A DNA stretch of 64,000 nt from assembly GCF_028898945.1 (NCBI RefSeq), contig NZ_CP118607.1, positions 5,380,001 through 5,444,000 of the forward strand, in the 5' to 3' direction. The position numbers and the translations under genes are program-made. Every line of letters begins with the position of its first letter. Position 1 is the first letter of the stretch. The stretch comes from Pseudomonas sp. PSKL.D1 (GTDB taxonomy: Bacteria > Pseudomonadota > Gammaproteobacteria > Pseudomonadales > Pseudomonadaceae). Positions 1 to 9,694 of this stretch are shown piece after piece. The notes beneath the pieces are model-generated. The model saw nothing but the letters and a program-made list of their open reading frames with translations. It did no database searches and was not told the origin of the DNA.

Positions 1-40
1 TGCCGAAACCGCCCAAGGCACTGCCGAATAATTTTTTCAT
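1..40 (-). CDS. Possible 5' end of a divergent gene, cut by the window edge
   Basis: An ATG on the minus strand at 40-38 opens a frame reading MKKLFGSALGGFG before the window ends. The basic start and hydrophobic/glycine run resemble the N-terminus of a small membrane or secreted protein. No clear Shine-Dalgarno sequence precedes it and only 13 codons are visible, so it may not be a gene. No function can be assigned. Confidence 0.25.
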   Translation of the reverse strand, partial: MKKLFGSALGGFG

Positions 41-85
41 TTTCACTGCAGCCCGCGCTCTTAGCGGGCTCGCGCCTCACCTGAC

Positions 86-97
86 GAACGGTCGTTC
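86..97. promoter_or_regulatory. Palindrome GAACG-GT-CGTTC, possible operator
   Basis: A perfect 5-bp inverted repeat with a 2-bp centre lies between the possible divergent start at 40 and prkA. Short palindromes of this kind are typical of TetR-type operators, but no regulator gene is nearby, so the assignment is inference. Confidence 0.3.
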
Positions 98-315
98 ATA
101 TCTTTGGCGCCGCTTCCCCTTGACCTTGCCGATTACCAACTATCCTTAAGCGCAGGCCATCCAAAAAAAGGGGAGAGCCGGTACACCGGCGTGCGGGTCA
201 TCGGTAGCGTTACAGGGTGTTCTGGGGGGTATACAGCAGCCGGCAAAAACCGGTTGCATGCCAGCATCAGCTGACTGATCCGGCGTCGTCTCCACGTATC
301 GAGCGAGGTGACGTC

Positions 316-2238
316 ATGAGTATTTTTAGCCACTTCCAACAACGCTTCGAGTCCACGCGTCAGGAAGAACTCTCGCTGCAGGAGTACCTCGAGCTGTGTA
401 AAGAGGATCGCAGTGCCTATGCATCGGCGGCAGAACGGCTGTTACTGGCCATCGGTGAGCCGGAGCTGATCGACACCTCTACCAACTCCAGGCTGTCGCG
501 AATTTTTTCCAACAAAGTCATACGCCGCTATCCGGCCTTTGCCGACTTCCATGGCATGGAAGAGTGCATCGACCAGATCGTGTCCTACTTCCGCCACGCC
601 GCCCAAGGCCTGGAAGAGAAGAAACAGATCCTCTATCTGCTGGGCCCGGTGGGCGGCGGCAAGTCGTCGCTGGCCGAAAAACTCAAGCAGCTGATGGAAA
701 AGGTGCCCTTCTACGCGATCAAGGACTCGCCGGTATTCGAGTCGCCGCTGGGCTTGTTCAACGCCACCGAAGATGGCGCCATTCTTGAAGAAGAGTACGG
801 CATCTCGCGGCGCTACCTGAACACCATCATGTCGCCGTGGGCCACCAAACGCCTGCAGGAGTTCGGCGGGGACATCAGCAAGTTCCGCGTGGTGAAACTC
901 TACCCTTCGATCCTGAACCAGGTTGCCATCGCCAAGACCGAGCCGGGGGACGAGAACAACCAGGACATTTCAGCCCTGGTCGGCAAGGTGGATATCCGTA
1001 AACTCGAAGAATTCCCGCAGAACGACGCCGACGCCTACAGCTACTCGGGCGCGCTGTGCCGGGCCAACCAGGGCCTGATGGAATTCGTGGAGATGTTCAA
1101 GGCGCCAATCAAGGTGCTGCACCCACTGCTGACCGCCACCCAGGAAGGCAACTACAACAGTACCGAAGGCCTGGGCGCCATCCCCTACTCCGGCATCCTG
1201 CTGGCGCACTCCAACGAATCGGAGTGGCACACCTTCCGCAACAACAAGAACAACGAGGCGTTCATTGACCGGATCTACATCGTCAAGGTGCCGTACTGCC
1301 TGCGCGTCAGCGACGAGATCAAGATCTACGACAAGCTGTTGATCAACAGCTCGCTGGCCAAGGCTCACTGCGCGCCGGATACGCTCAAGATGCTGGCCCA
1401 GTTCACCGTGCTCTCGCGCTTGAAAGAGCCGGAAAACTCCAACATCTACTCCAAAATGCGTGTTTACGACGGCGAAAACCTCAAAGACACTGACCCGAAA
1501 GCCAAGTCGATCCAGGAGTACCGCGATTCTGCGGGCGTCGATGAAGGGATGAACGGCCTGTCGACACGGTTCGCCTTCAAAATTCTCTCCAAGGTGTTCA
1601 ACTTCGACCCCCATGAAGTGGCCGCCAACCCGGTACACCTGCTGTATGTGCTGGAGCAGCAAATCGAACAGGAACAGTTCCCGGCCGAGGTGCGCGAACG
1701 TTACCTGCGCTACCTGAAGGAATACCTGGCGCCGCGCTACATCGAGTTCATCGGCAAAGAGATTCAGACGGCCTACCTCGAATCCTACAGCGAGTACGGC
1801 CAGAACATTTTCGACCGCTACGTGCTTTACGCCGACTTCTGGATTCAGGACCAGGAATACCGCGACCCCGAAACCGGCGAAATCCTCAACCGCATTGCCC
1901 TGAACGAGGAGCTGGAGAAGATCGAAAAACCGGCAGGCATCAGCAACCCGAAAGACTTCCGCAACGAGATCGTCAACTTCGTGCTGCGTGCCCGTGCCAA
2001 CAACAACGGCAAGAACCCGAGCTGGCTGAGTTATGAAAAGCTGCGGGTGGTGATCGAGAAGAAAATGTTCTCCAACACCGAAGACCTGCTGCCGGTCATC
2101 AGCTTCAACGCCAAGGCCAGCAAGGAGGACCAACAGAAACACAACGACTTCGTCACGCGGATGGTGGAGCGTGGCTACACCGACAAACAGGTGCGCCTGT
2201 TGTCGGAATGGTACCTGCGGGTCAGGAAATCGCAATAA
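316..2238 (+). CDS. prkA: PrkA family AAA+ serine protein kinase (YeaG)
   Basis: The protein has 640 residues, the usual length for PrkA/YeaG. It has an N-terminal AAA+ PrkA domain with a Walker A motif GPVGGGKSS at about residues 109-117 and a C-terminal PrkA kinase domain. I chose ATG 316 because GAGGTG precedes it at a good distance and the frame upstream (to 217) has no family-like sequence. It heads a three-gene run with the DUF444 and SpoVR genes. That order is conserved in enterobacteria and pseudomonads, where the set is linked to stationary-phase and nitrogen-stress adaptation, often under RpoS or RpoN. The exact substrates are unclear. Confidence 0.95.
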   Translation: MSIFSHFQQRFESTRQEELSLQEYLELCKEDRSAYASAAERLLLAIGEPELIDTSTNSRLSRIFSNKVIRRYPAFADFHGMEECIDQIVSYFRHAAQGLEEKKQILYLLGPVGGGKSSLAEKLKQLMEKVPFYAIKDSPVFESPLGLFNATEDGAILEEEYGISRRYLNTIMSPWATKRLQEFGGDISKFRVVKLYPSILNQVAIAKTEPGDENNQDISALVGKVDIRKLEEFPQNDADAYSYSGALCRANQGLMEFVEMFKAPIKVLHPLLTATQEGNYNSTEGLGAIPYSGILLAHSNESEWHTFRNNKNNEAFIDRIYIVKVPYCLRVSDEIKIYDKLLINSSLAKAHCAPDTLKMLAQFTVLSRLKEPENSNIYSKMRVYDGENLKDTDPKAKSIQEYRDSAGVDEGMNGLSTRFAFKILSKVFNFDPHEVAANPVHLLYVLEQQIEQEQFPAEVRERYLRYLKEYLAPRYIEFIGKEIQTAYLESYSEYGQNIFDRYVLYADFWIQDQEYRDPETGEILNRIALNEELEKIEKPAGISNPKDFRNEIVNFVLRARANNNGKNPSWLSYEKLRVVIEKKMFSNTEDLLPVISFNAKASKEDQQKHNDFVTRMVERGYTDKQVRLLSEWYLRVRKSQ

Positions 2239-2357
2239 AGCGGCAAGCTACACGCCGTGCGCCTCGGGCTGGCCTGTCAGCCCCAGGCGTCGGCGGCTGC
2301 TTTTACGTGCAGCTCGTAGCTTGAAGCGTGCAGCTGTTCCCAGCTACCGGAGGGACC
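2239..2357. repeat. prkA-yeaH spacer with a degenerate palindromic repeat
   Basis: This 119-nt spacer contains GTGCAGCTCGTAGCTTGAAG followed by CGTGCAGCTG, a pattern of repeated GCAGCT/AGCT blocks like degenerate Pseudomonas intergenic repeats. It may modulate read-through or mRNA stability between the two genes. No promoter stands out. Confidence 0.35.
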
Positions 2358-3629
2358 ATGAGCTACGTTATCGACCGACGCCTGAACGGCAAGAACAAGA
2401 GCACGGTTAACCGCCAGCGTTTCCTGCGGCGTTACCGTGAGCACATCAAGAAGGCCGTCGAAGAAGCCGTGAGCCGCCGCTCCATCATGGACATGGAGCA
2501 TGGCGAGCAAATCAGCATTCCCGGTCGCGATATTGATGAACCGGTGCTGCACCATGGCCGTGGCGGCAAGCAGACCATCGTGCACCCAGGCAACAAGGAG
2601 TTCACTGCTGGCGAACACATCCCAAGGCCCCAGGGCGGTGGTGGTGGCGGTGGGCGCGGCAAGGCCGGCAACTCCGGCGAGGGCATGGACGATTTCGTCT
2701 TCCAGATTACCCAGGAAGAGTTCCTCGAATTCATGTTCGAAGACTTGGAACTGCCCAACCTGGTCAAACGCCACCTCACCGGCACAGACACCTTCAAAAC
2801 CGTTCGTGCAGGCGTTGCCAACGAAGGCAACCCGTCACGCATCAACATTGTTCGCACCCTGCGTTCGGCACATGCGCGGCGAATCGCGCTGACCGGCAGC
2901 AGCCGGGCACTGCTGCGAGAGGCGCAAAAAGAACTCGCACGGCTTAAAGTCGAAGAGCCCGACAACTTCACGGATATCCAAGAAACAGAACAAGAGATCG
3001 AACGCCTGAAGGCGCGCATTAACCGCCTGCCCTTCCTCGACACGTTCGACCTCAAGTACAACCTGCTGATCAAACAACCCAACCCCAGCTCCAAGGCCGT
3101 GATGTTCTGCCTGATGGACGTGTCCGGCTCAATGACTCAGGCCACCAAGGACATCGCCAAGCGCTTTTTCATCCTGCTGTACCTGTTCCTGAAGCGGAAC
3201 TATGACCGCATCGAAGTGGTGTTCATTCGCCATCACACCAGTGCCCGCGAGGTGGACGAGGAAGAATTCTTCTATTCCCGGGAAACCGGCGGCACCATCG
3301 TATCCAGCGCGCTCAAGCTGATGCAGGAAATCATGGCCGAACGCTACTCGGCCAGCGAATGGAACATCTACGCGGCCCAGGCCTCGGATGGTGACAACTG
3401 GAACGACGACTCGCCCATCTGCCGCGAGATCCTCTCCAAGCAGATCATGCCCCACGTGCAGTACTACACTTACGTCGAGATCACCCCGCGTGAGCATCAG
3501 GCGTTGTGGTACGAGTACGAGCGGATCGGCGAAGCCTTCCCCGACACATTCGCCCAGCAGCAGTTGGTTTCGGCCGGCGATATCTACCCGGTCTTCCGTG
3601 AACTCTTCCAGCGCAGGTTAGCCACATGA
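2358..3629 (+). CDS. yeaH: YeaH/YhbH family protein (DUF444)
   Basis: This 423-residue protein starts [14 protein letters not shown], as in the DUF444 family, preceded by a GGAGG ribosome binding site. A glycine-rich low-complexity stretch lies near residues 93-100. A von Willebrand A-like core follows, with a DVSGS metal-site motif near residue 254 in the context [11 protein letters not shown]444 genes nearly always sit between prkA and spoVR, as here, and the three products probably work together in a stress or sporulation-like signalling unit. The stop overlaps the next start by four bases (ATGA), which points to translational coupling with spoVR. Confidence 0.93.
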   Translation: MSYVIDRRLNGKNKSTVNRQRFLRRYREHIKKAVEEAVSRRSIMDMEHGEQISIPGRDIDEPVLHHGRGGKQTIVHPGNKEFTAGEHIPRPQGGGGGGGRGKAGNSGEGMDDFVFQITQEEFLEFMFEDLELPNLVKRHLTGTDTFKTVRAGVANEGNPSRINIVRTLRSAHARRIALTGSSRALLREAQKELARLKVEEPDNFTDIQETEQEIERLKARINRLPFLDTFDLKYNLLIKQPNPSSKAVMFCLMDVSGSMTQATKDIAKRFFILLYLFLKRNYDRIEVVFIRHHTSAREVDEEEFFYSRETGGTIVSSALKLMQEIMAERYSASEWNIYAAQASDGDNWNDDSPICREILSKQIMPHVQYYTYVEITPREHQALWYEYERIGEAFPDTFAQQQLVSAGDIYPVFRELFQRRLAT

Positions 3630-5194
3630 CCGCCAGAGCACAGAGACGCCAACCCATTTCCATCGGGTCCGAGTGGACGTTCGAGCTGATCCAGACCTAC
3701 GACCGGGAAATCAGCCGCCTGGCCGAACGTTACGCTCTGGACACCTACCCCAATCAGATCGAGGTGATCACCGCCGAGCAGATGATGGACGCCTACGCGT
3801 CCGTCGGCATGCCCTTGGGTTATCACCACTGGTCCTACGGCAAGCAGTTCCTCAGTACCGAAAAATCTTACAGCCGCGGCCAGATGGGCCTGGCCTACGA
3901 GATCGTGATCAACTCCGATCCGTGCATTGCTTACCTGATGGAAGAGAACACCATGTGCATGCAGGCACTGGTGATCGCCCATGCCTGCTATGGCCACAAC
4001 AGCTTCTTCAAGGGCAACTACCTGTTCCGCACCTGGACCGACGCCAGTTCGATCATCGATTACCTTGTGTTCGCCAAACAGTACATCGCCCAATGCGAAG
4101 AACGCCATGGTATCGATGCAGTAGAAGACCTGATCGACTCTTGCCACGCCCTTATGAACTATGGCGTGGACCGTTACAAACGCCCCTACCCGATCTCCGC
4201 CGAGGAAGAGCGGCGCCGCCAGAAGGAGCGCGAAGAGCACCTGCAGCGGCAAATCAACGACCTGTGGCGCACCATCCCCAAAGGCGCGGAAAAAGGCGGC
4301 GAGCGTGATGATGCGCGCTTCCCCGCCGAACCTCAGGAAAACATTCTTTACTTCATCGAAAAAAACGCGCCACTGCTAGAACCTTGGCAGCGCGAAGTGG
4401 TGCGCATCGTGCGCAAGATAGCGCAGTACTTCTACCCGCAACGCCAGACGCAAGTGATGAACGAGGGCTGGGCTACCTTCTGGCACTACACGCTGATGAA
4501 CGACCTGTATGACGAGGGGTTGATCACCGAAGGTTTCATGATGGAGTTCTTGCAGTCGCACACCAGCGTGGTCTTCCAGCCAGGCTTTGACAGCCCCTAC
4601 TACAGCGGCATCAACCCCTATGCTTTAGGGTTTGCCATGTACACCGACATCCGCCGCATGTGCGAAAACCCGACCGAGGAAGATCGCCGCTGGTTCCCTG
4701 AAATTGCCGGCAGTGACTGGCTTTCTACCATCAAATTCGCCATGAGCAGCTTCAAGGACGAGAGCTTCATCCTGCAGTACCTGTCGCCTAAAGTCATGCG
4801 TGACCTCAAGCTGTTCAGCATCCTCGACGACGACCAACGTGACGATTTACTGGTACCAGCCATCCACGATGAAGCTGGCTATCGGATCATCCGCGAGCAA
4901 CTGGCTGCCCAATACAACCTCGGCAACCGCGAACCCAACGTGCAAATCTGGAGCGTCGACCGCCGGGGAGACCGCTCCCTGACGCTGCGCCACCAGCAAC
5001 ACAACCGCAAACCGCTGGGCGACTCCACCGAGGAGGTGCTCAAGCACCTGCACCGTCTCTGGGGCTTTGATATCCATCTGGAAACCGTGCAGGGCGACCA
5101 GATCATCAAGACCCACCACATGCCACCACGCGGCGAACACGGCGAGAGTGCCGACTACGGCCGCATGGACCTGGCCGTCATTCACCACCTCTAA
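3626..5194 (+). CDS. SpoVR family protein (YcgB)
   Basis: The 522-residue protein matches the SpoVR/YcgB family in length and content: an N-terminal region with [13 protein letters not shown], internal [10 protein letters not shown], and the conserved block [20 protein letters not shown]. Bacillus SpoVR affects spore cortex formation; its role in non-sporulating Pseudomonas is unknown. It overlaps yeaH by four bases and ends the prkA operon. A 60-bp gap containing a strong palindrome separates it from cca. Confidence 0.93.
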   Translation: MTARAQRRQPISIGSEWTFELIQTYDREISRLAERYALDTYPNQIEVITAEQMMDAYASVGMPLGYHHWSYGKQFLSTEKSYSRGQMGLAYEIVINSDPCIAYLMEENTMCMQALVIAHACYGHNSFFKGNYLFRTWTDASSIIDYLVFAKQYIAQCEERHGIDAVEDLIDSCHALMNYGVDRYKRPYPISAEEERRRQKEREEHLQRQINDLWRTIPKGAEKGGERDDARFPAEPQENILYFIEKNAPLLEPWQREVVRIVRKIAQYFYPQRQTQVMNEGWATFWHYTLMNDLYDEGLITEGFMMEFLQSHTSVVFQPGFDSPYYSGINPYALGFAMYTDIRRMCENPTEEDRRWFPEIAGSDWLSTIKFAMSSFKDESFILQYLSPKVMRDLKLFSILDDDQRDDLLVPAIHDEAGYRIIREQLAAQYNLGNREPNVQIWSVDRRGDRSLTLRHQQHNRKPLGDSTEEVLKHLHRLWGFDIHLETVQGDQIIKTHHMPPRGEHGESADYGRMDLAVIHHL

Positions 5195-5210
5195 CCGCAA
5201 AGCACCGCCG

Positions 5211-5242
5211 TTACTGCCGACAGGGTATCCTGTGGGCAGTAA
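5211..5242 (+). promoter_or_regulatory. Near-perfect 32-bp palindrome between spoVR and cca
   Basis: TTACTGCC (5211-5218) and ACAGG (5220-5224) pair with CCTGT (5229-5233) and GGCAGTAA (5235-5242) around the loop GTAT, with a single G/G mismatch. No U-run follows, and the cca ribosome binding site (GGAGG, about 5244-5248) begins two bases after the stem. It could be a terminator of the prkA operon, an operator, or an RNA hairpin controlling cca translation. Confidence 0.6.
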
Positions 5243-5254
5243 TGGAGGCTGCAT

Positions 5255-6352
5255 ATGCACATCTACAAAGTTGGCGGCGCGGTGCGCGACCGCCTGCTCG
5301 GGCGCCCGGTCAGCGATATCGACTGGCTGGTGGTTGGCGCCACTGTCGAGGAAATGCACGCCAAGGGCTTTCGCCCGGTGGGGGCTGACTTCCCGGTTTT
5401 CCTGCATCCCAAAACAGGTGAGGAGTACGCCCTGGCGCGTACCGAGCGCAAGAGCGGACGCGGTTATGGCGGGTTCACCTTCCACGCCAGCCCGGGCGTG
5501 ACACTGGAAGAAGACCTGATCCGCCGCGACCTGACCATCAATGCGATGGCCGAGGATGAGCAGGGCAACGTGTACGACCCCTATCACGGGCAGCGCGACC
5601 TGACCGCACGTATTTTGCGCCACGTTTCCCCGGCATTTGCTGAAGATCCCTTGCGAGTACTGCGTGTTGCCCGCTTTGCTGCACGTTATGCGCCATTGGG
5701 TTTCAAGGTTGCCGATGAAACGTTGGCGCTGATGCGCCAGATCAGCGCTTCAGGGGAGTTGCAGGCGCTTACCGCCGAGCGGAGCTGGAAGGAAATCGAG
5801 CGGGCATTGATGGAGGCCGAACCGCAAGTGTTTGTGCAGGTGTTGCGCGCATGTGGCGCCCTGACAGACCTCATGCCAGAGCTTGCAGCTCACGAGCAGA
5901 ACCTGGCTGCGTTGCAACGTGCCGCCGAACGCCAGCAGCCTTTGAACGTGCGCTGGGCATGCCTGCTGCGAGGGTTGGAACCGGCACAGATCAAAGCGCT
6001 TAACCAACGGCTCAAAGCACCTCGCGAATGCCAGGAACTGGCGTCACTGGTCGGCGAATTTGCCGACAAAGGTGACAAAGCGCTGGAACTGGATGCCGAA
6101 AGCTTGCTCGAGATGCTGCAAAAGTTCGATGTGTACCGGCGGCCGCAGCGTTTTGAGGAATTCATTGCCGCGTGCGAGATGGCGGCGCAGGGACAAAGCT
6201 ATCCACAGGGCGAGTATCTGCGCGGCGCGGTAGCCATCGTCCGCGCTGTGGATGTGAAGCCACTGGTGGAGGCTGGGTTTACTGGCCAAGGGTTGGGGGC
6301 GGCACTTAGAGAGAAGCGGCTAGAAGCGCTCAAGGCTTACAAAAATGGCTGA
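5255..6352 (+). CDS. cca: CCA tRNA nucleotidyltransferase (class II, no HD domain)
   Basis: The enzyme adds or repairs the 3' CCA of tRNAs using CTP and ATP. The 365-residue protein starts [12 protein letters not shown] and has the GGxxRD motif at 7-12, catalytic Asp21 and Asp23 in [19 protein letters not shown], and [15 protein letters not shown]. It ends near residue 365, while the enterobacterial enzyme is about 412 residues with a C-terminal HD phosphohydrolase domain. The repair phosphatase part is therefore absent. GGAGG precedes ATG 5255. Confidence 0.96.
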   Translation: MHIYKVGGAVRDRLLGRPVSDIDWLVVGATVEEMHAKGFRPVGADFPVFLHPKTGEEYALARTERKSGRGYGGFTFHASPGVTLEEDLIRRDLTINAMAEDEQGNVYDPYHGQRDLTARILRHVSPAFAEDPLRVLRVARFAARYAPLGFKVADETLALMRQISASGELQALTAERSWKEIERALMEAEPQVFVQVLRACGALTDLMPELAAHEQNLAALQRAAERQQPLNVRWACLLRGLEPAQIKALNQRLKAPRECQELASLVGEFADKGDKALELDAESLLEMLQKFDVYRRPQRFEEFIAACEMAAQGQSYPQGEYLRGAVAIVRAVDVKPLVEAGFTGQGLGAALREKRLEALKAYKNG

Positions 6353-6357
6353 GGCTT

Positions 6358-6437
6358 GCGGCCTCATCGCGGCTGAAGCCGCTCCTACAGGGATGGCATA
6401 GCTCTTGTAGGAGCGGCTTTAGCCGCGATCAGGCCGC
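6358..6437. repeat. REP pair (BIME-like inverted repeat)
   Basis: GCGGCCT-C-ATCGCGGCT and AAGCCGCTCCTACAG on the left are mirrored on the right by TTGTAGGAGCGGCTT and AGCCGCGAT-C-AGGCCGC. This is the typical paired REP element of the P. putida group. It lies between the convergent cca and folK and probably serves as a bidirectional terminator. Confidence 0.85.
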
Positions 6438-6444
6438 CACAGGT

Positions 6445-6954
6445 TCACTCCGGGGTGAATTGCAACCCCCGCCACTCAAACGCCACGGGTGCCAGCACCT
6501 GATCGATGCTTGCCTCCTGCCACAATTGCGCCATGCTCTTCCCCGCCCCCGGGTGCACAAGCTCAGGCGCCAACAGCGACAGCGGCCACAGCACGAACGC
6601 ATTCTTCAGAATCTCAGCCCTTGGCAGCACCAGCCCATTGAACGTGCCGAGCAAGTCGTCATACATCAGCACGTCGATATCCAGCGGCAAGCCCTTGCGA
6701 TCTGGTGCGTAACGCCCGTTGTCAGCCTCGATGAACTTGAGCCGGCGGTCCAGCTCCATCAATGGCAGATCAGTCTTGCCGCTGACCACGAAATTGATGA
6801 ATGGCCCGCTCCTGATCCCCACGGCCTGGCTCTCGAATGCCGGCGAGCACCGCATATCCGTGAGGATGGCCGCCAAGGCATCGAGCCCCGCACACAAGTG
6901 CTTGTGGCGCTCGATGTTACTGCCCAGCCCCAGGTAAACCGTGCTCAGAGACAT
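6445..6954 (-). CDS. folK: 2-amino-4-hydroxy-6-hydroxymethyldihydropteridine diphosphokinase
   Basis: The enzyme transfers pyrophosphate from ATP to hydroxymethyl-dihydropterin in folate synthesis. The 169-residue protein starts [17 protein letters not shown] and has GPFINFVVSG and the DRKGLPLDIDVLMYDD block typical of HPPK. I chose the ATG at 6954-6952, because the frame upstream belongs to folB read out of phase. It overlaps the end of folB by ten bases, giving a coupled folB-folK pair catalysing consecutive pathway steps. Confidence 0.93.
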   Translation of the reverse strand: MSLSTVYLGLGSNIERHKHLCAGLDALAAILTDMRCSPAFESQAVGIRSGPFINFVVSGKTDLPLMELDRRLKFIEADNGRYAPDRKGLPLDIDVLMYDDLLGTFNGLVLPRAEILKNAFVLWPLSLLAPELVHPGAGKSMAQLWQEASIDQVLAPVAFEWRGLQFTPE

Positions 6955-7301
6955 CCGCGCTCGATCTCCACGCCAACACCGCCCCGCGCCGCTGGCACTG
7001 CGCCCGGCTTGGTCAGCTTCAACCGCACCCAAGGAATGTTGAACTCCTGCATGAGCGTCGCAACCAGGCGTTCGGCAAAGGTTTCCACCAGTTCGAACCG
7101 CGCCTGCTCGGCAAATGCCTGGATCCGTGCGGAAATCGTGGCATAGCACAGCGCCTTGCTCAGGTCGTCGTCGGCCGCCGCCGGGCGGTTGTCCCAGGCA
7201 AAACTCAGGTCCAGGCGCAGGCACTGGCGAATATCCCGTTCCCAGTCATAGGCACCGATGACGGTATCGACTTCCAGGCCTTCGATGAACACTCTGTCCA
7301 A
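6945..7301 (-). CDS. folB: Dihydroneopterin aldolase
   Basis: The protein converts dihydroneopterin to hydroxymethyl-dihydropterin and glycolaldehyde. It has 118 residues if started at TTG 7301-7299, giving [22 protein letters not shown], the usual FolB opening. A GGAG/AGAG stretch lies about ten bases upstream. The frame is open further upstream, but those residues (MSCCGEKC) do not look like the family. The start is therefore a non-ATG codon. folK follows, overlapping by ten bases. Confidence 0.9.
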   Translation of the reverse strand: MDRVFIEGLEVDTVIGAYDWERDIRQCLRLDLSFAWDNRPAAADDDLSKALCYATISARIQAFAEQARFELVETFAERLVATLMQEFNIPWVRLKLTKPGAVPAARGGVGVEIERGCL

Positions 7302-7375
7302 GCACTTCTCTCCACAGCACGACAAGGGCGACTGGCGCCGTTAGAATCAGGGCGTCCTCGCCCGGAATAGTTAGC

Positions 7376-7945
7376 ATGTTTTGGTTACTGGCGCTGCTCG
7401 CCTACCTGCTCGGCTCGCTGTCCTTCGCCATTCTTCTCAGCCGCCTTACAGGCAGCCCGGACCCGCGTTCCAGCGGCTCAGGCAATGCCGGCGCCACCAA
7501 CATGCTACGCCTGGCAGGCCGTAAACTGGCGATCCTGACCCTGCTTGGCGACCTGTGCAAGGGCTTGTTGCCAGTATTGCTTGCACGTTTCGCCGGGCTA
7601 GGGCTGCAAGAGCAGGCCTGGGTTGGTGTTTGCGCAGTGCTCGGCCATTTGTTCCCTGTTTACTTCCGTTTTCAAGGTGGCAAGGGCGTGGCGACGGCAG
7701 CCGGCATGCTCATGGGGCTGTACTTCCCGGCAGCCCTGCTGGCCATCGGGGCCTGGCTGCTGACGTTCTACCTTACCCGTACCAGCTCGCTGGCTGCGTT
7801 GGTGGCCACCCCCCTGACCCTGCCATTGCTGGCGTGGCGCGAGCCGGAAGCACTGCTGCCAATCAGTGTACTCACACTGATGATCGTCTGGCGCCATCGC
7901 AACAACCTGCGCGACCTGTTTGCCGGGCGCGAGCGGCATTTCTGA
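7376..7945 (+). CDS. plsY: Acyl-phosphate:glycerol-3-phosphate acyltransferase PlsY
   Basis: This integral inner-membrane enzyme makes lysophosphatidic acid from acyl-phosphate and glycerol-3-phosphate. The 189-residue protein has several hydrophobic helices and all three PlsY loop motifs: [11 protein letters not shown] near residue 38, GGKGVAT near residue 101, and [17 protein letters not shown] at the C-terminus. It is divergent from folB and convergent with tsaD, an arrangement frequent in pseudomonads. Confidence 0.95.
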   Translation: MFWLLALLAYLLGSLSFAILLSRLTGSPDPRSSGSGNAGATNMLRLAGRKLAILTLLGDLCKGLLPVLLARFAGLGLQEQAWVGVCAVLGHLFPVYFRFQGGKGVATAAGMLMGLYFPAALLAIGAWLLTFYLTRTSSLAALVATPLTLPLLAWREPEALLPISVLTLMIVWRHRNNLRDLFAGRERHF

Positions 7946-7963
7946 CGCCCACACCCGATACCG

Positions 7964-8989
7964 TCACACCGGCGGCAATTGCTCCATCGGCCAACGTGCC
8001 TGCACGCTGATTGCCAGATCCTGCTGCTGCCCGGCCAACAAACGCTGGCAACCGGCATAGGCGATCATCGCGCCGTTGTCGGTGCAAAATTTCGGGCGTG
8101 CGTAGTAGACGTTGCCCTTGATGCTGGCCAGCATGTCTTCCAGCGATGCACGCAGCGCCTTGTTGGCACTCACGCCCCCCGCAATGACCAGCCGCTTGAG
8201 CCCGGTCTGCTTCAGGGCGCGCTTGCACTTGATGGTCAAAGTCTCCACCACCGCCTGCTGGAACGCCAGCGACACGTCGCAACGGGTTTGCTCGTTGTCG
8301 TCGCCAGCATCGCGGCATTGCTGCCAGGTGTTGAGGGCGAAGGTCTTGAGGCCGCTAAAGCTGAACGCAAGGCCCGGGCGATCGGTCATTGGCCGCGGGA
8401 ACACGAAGCGGCCAGGCACACCCCGCTCTGCCAGGCGAGCGATTTCGGGGCCACCCGGGTAGTTCAGGCCGATCAGCTTGGCAGTTTTGTCAAACGCCTC
8501 ACCCGCGGCATCGTCCAGGCTCTCGCCCAGCAGTTCGTATTGGCCAATGCCATCGACGCGCACCAGCTGCGTATGGCCGCCCGACACCAACAAAGCGACG
8601 AACGGAAATTCGGGCGGGTTTTCTTCCAGCATCGGTGCCAGCAAGTGGCCTTCCATGTGGTGCACACCGATGGCCGGGATATCCCAGGCGAACGCCAGTG
8701 CCTGAGCACATGAGGCCCCCACCAGCAGCGCCCCCACCAGGCCAGGGCCCGCGGTGTAGGCGATGGCGTCGATCTCGGTGGCGACGCAGCCCGCCTCGTC
8801 CAGCACCTGGCGGATAAGTGGCAGCATGCGCTTGACGTGATCGCGCGAGGCAAGCTCGGGCACAACACCGCCAAATACGCGGTGCAGGTCGATTTGGCTG
8901 AACAGCGCGTCGGCTAACAAACCGCGCTCACTGTCGTATAATGCGACGCCGGTTTCGTCGCAGGATGTTTCCAATCCCAGTACTAGCAT
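7964..8989 (-). CDS. tsaD: tRNA N6-adenosine threonylcarbamoyltransferase TsaD
   Basis: The 341-residue protein transfers threonylcarbamoyl to A37 of ANN-decoding tRNAs, working with TsaB and TsaE. The ASKHA-fold sequence starts [19 protein letters not shown], carries the iron-binding HMEGH motif ([11 protein letters not shown]), [10 protein letters not shown], and the C-terminal [13 protein letters not shown]. It is divergently oriented from rpsU with about 200 bp between them, a classic arrangement in gamma-proteobacteria. Confidence 0.97.
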   Translation of the reverse strand: MLVLGLETSCDETGVALYDSERGLLADALFSQIDLHRVFGGVVPELASRDHVKRMLPLIRQVLDEAGCVATEIDAIAYTAGPGLVGALLVGASCAQALAFAWDIPAIGVHHMEGHLLAPMLEENPPEFPFVALLVSGGHTQLVRVDGIGQYELLGESLDDAAGEAFDKTAKLIGLNYPGGPEIARLAERGVPGRFVFPRPMTDRPGLAFSFSGLKTFALNTWQQCRDAGDDNEQTRCDVSLAFQQAVVETLTIKCKRALKQTGLKRLVIAGGVSANKALRASLEDMLASIKGNVYYARPKFCTDNGAMIAYAGCQRLLAGQQQDLAISVQARWPMEQLPPV

Positions 8990-9193
8990 GGGCTCGTCCC
9001 TTGTGGGGGCTGAATTCGAAGCCGCGCATGATAGTCCCCGTGCCGGGTGCCGACCAGCGGTTTTCGATCAGAGGCTTTGCATTCCGGCGCGCCAAGGGTT
9101 AACATCCGCAACCCTTGAAAACCGACGTTCTCCAGCACACCTTTGTTTTGCCAGGAGCACGTCTACCCCGGTAATGAATTAAGGTAGCCCTGG

Positions 9194-9409
9194 ATGCCAG
9201 CCGTCAAAGTTAAAGAGAACGAACCCTTCGACGTAGCTCTGCGTCGTTTCAAGCGCTCCTGCGAAAAAGCCGGTGTACTGGCTGAAGTTCGTAGCCGCGA
9301 GTTTTACGAGAAGCCGACCGCCGAGCGTAAGCGTAAAGCAGCTGCTGCTGTTAAGCGTCACGCCAAGAAAGTTCAGCGCGAACAGCGCCGCGCCGTTCGT
9401 CTGTACTAA
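9194..9409 (+). CDS. rpsU: 30S ribosomal protein S21
   Basis: The 71-residue, strongly basic protein starts [20 protein letters not shown], diagnostic of bS21, which helps mRNA selection on the small subunit. It is the first gene of the rpsU-dnaG-rpoD macromolecular synthesis operon. A GC-rich hairpin lies downstream, before dnaG, as expected for the internal attenuation that lets rpsU be expressed far above dnaG. Confidence 0.98.
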   Translation: MPAVKVKENEPFDVALRRFKRSCEKAGVLAEVRSREFYEKPTAERKRKAAAAVKRHAKKVQREQRRAVRLY

Positions 9410-9432
9410 TACAGACGTTCTACGCAAAGCTT

Positions 9433-9467
9433 CTGCCCTGCCCGGCTCACCGCCGGGCCGATGGCAG
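9433..9467 (+). terminator. Hairpin after rpsU (operon attenuator)
   Basis: CTGCC...CCCGGC-TCACC-GCCGGG...GGCAG forms a two-part stem beginning 23 bases after the rpsU stop. Only a mixed U-rich stretch (TGTTTGTTTC) follows, so termination is probably partial. In enterobacteria a terminator at this place reduces dnaG relative to rpsU. Confidence 0.6.
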
Positions 9468-9694
9468 ATGTTTGTTTCAACCTTGAGCAGCTAGCCCAAG
9501 GCATCTACTGCACTTTGCAGCGGATAAAGCATTAAAACGTCAGATCTGGTCCTGGACCAGGCGTGCACGTCCTTACTGACGAGCCCTCGCGGCTGCCGAC
9601 GAGCACATATTCCCTCGCACTTCCCCTCGCAGCATTCGCCACTAACCGGCGCGTTAGCGATTAGACTTGCCAGTTGCCAGATGACGAGACTGCC

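Larger units (their letters stand above)
1..315. other. Intergenic region upstream of prkA
   Basis: Apart from the possible minus-strand start at 40-38, no gene is supported in this stretch. It holds a short hairpin (AGCCCGC/GCGGGCT, about 52-72), the palindrome GAACGGTCGTTC at 86-97, and a weak promoter-like pair TTGACC (120-125) and TATCCT (141-146) with only a 15-bp spacer. The long distance to the prkA start at 316 implies an extended untranslated leader or a promoter close to the gene. Confidence 0.5.

Noticed and set aside
217..315. Upstream extension of PrkA from position 217
   Set aside because: The extra 33 residues do not resemble PrkA, and ATG 316 has a clear GAGGTG signal.
6358..6437. 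CRISPR-like or insertion-sequence terminal repeats
   Set aside because: The inverted repeats are isolated REP pairs with no spacer series and no transposase gene between them. The same holds for the other copies in the window.
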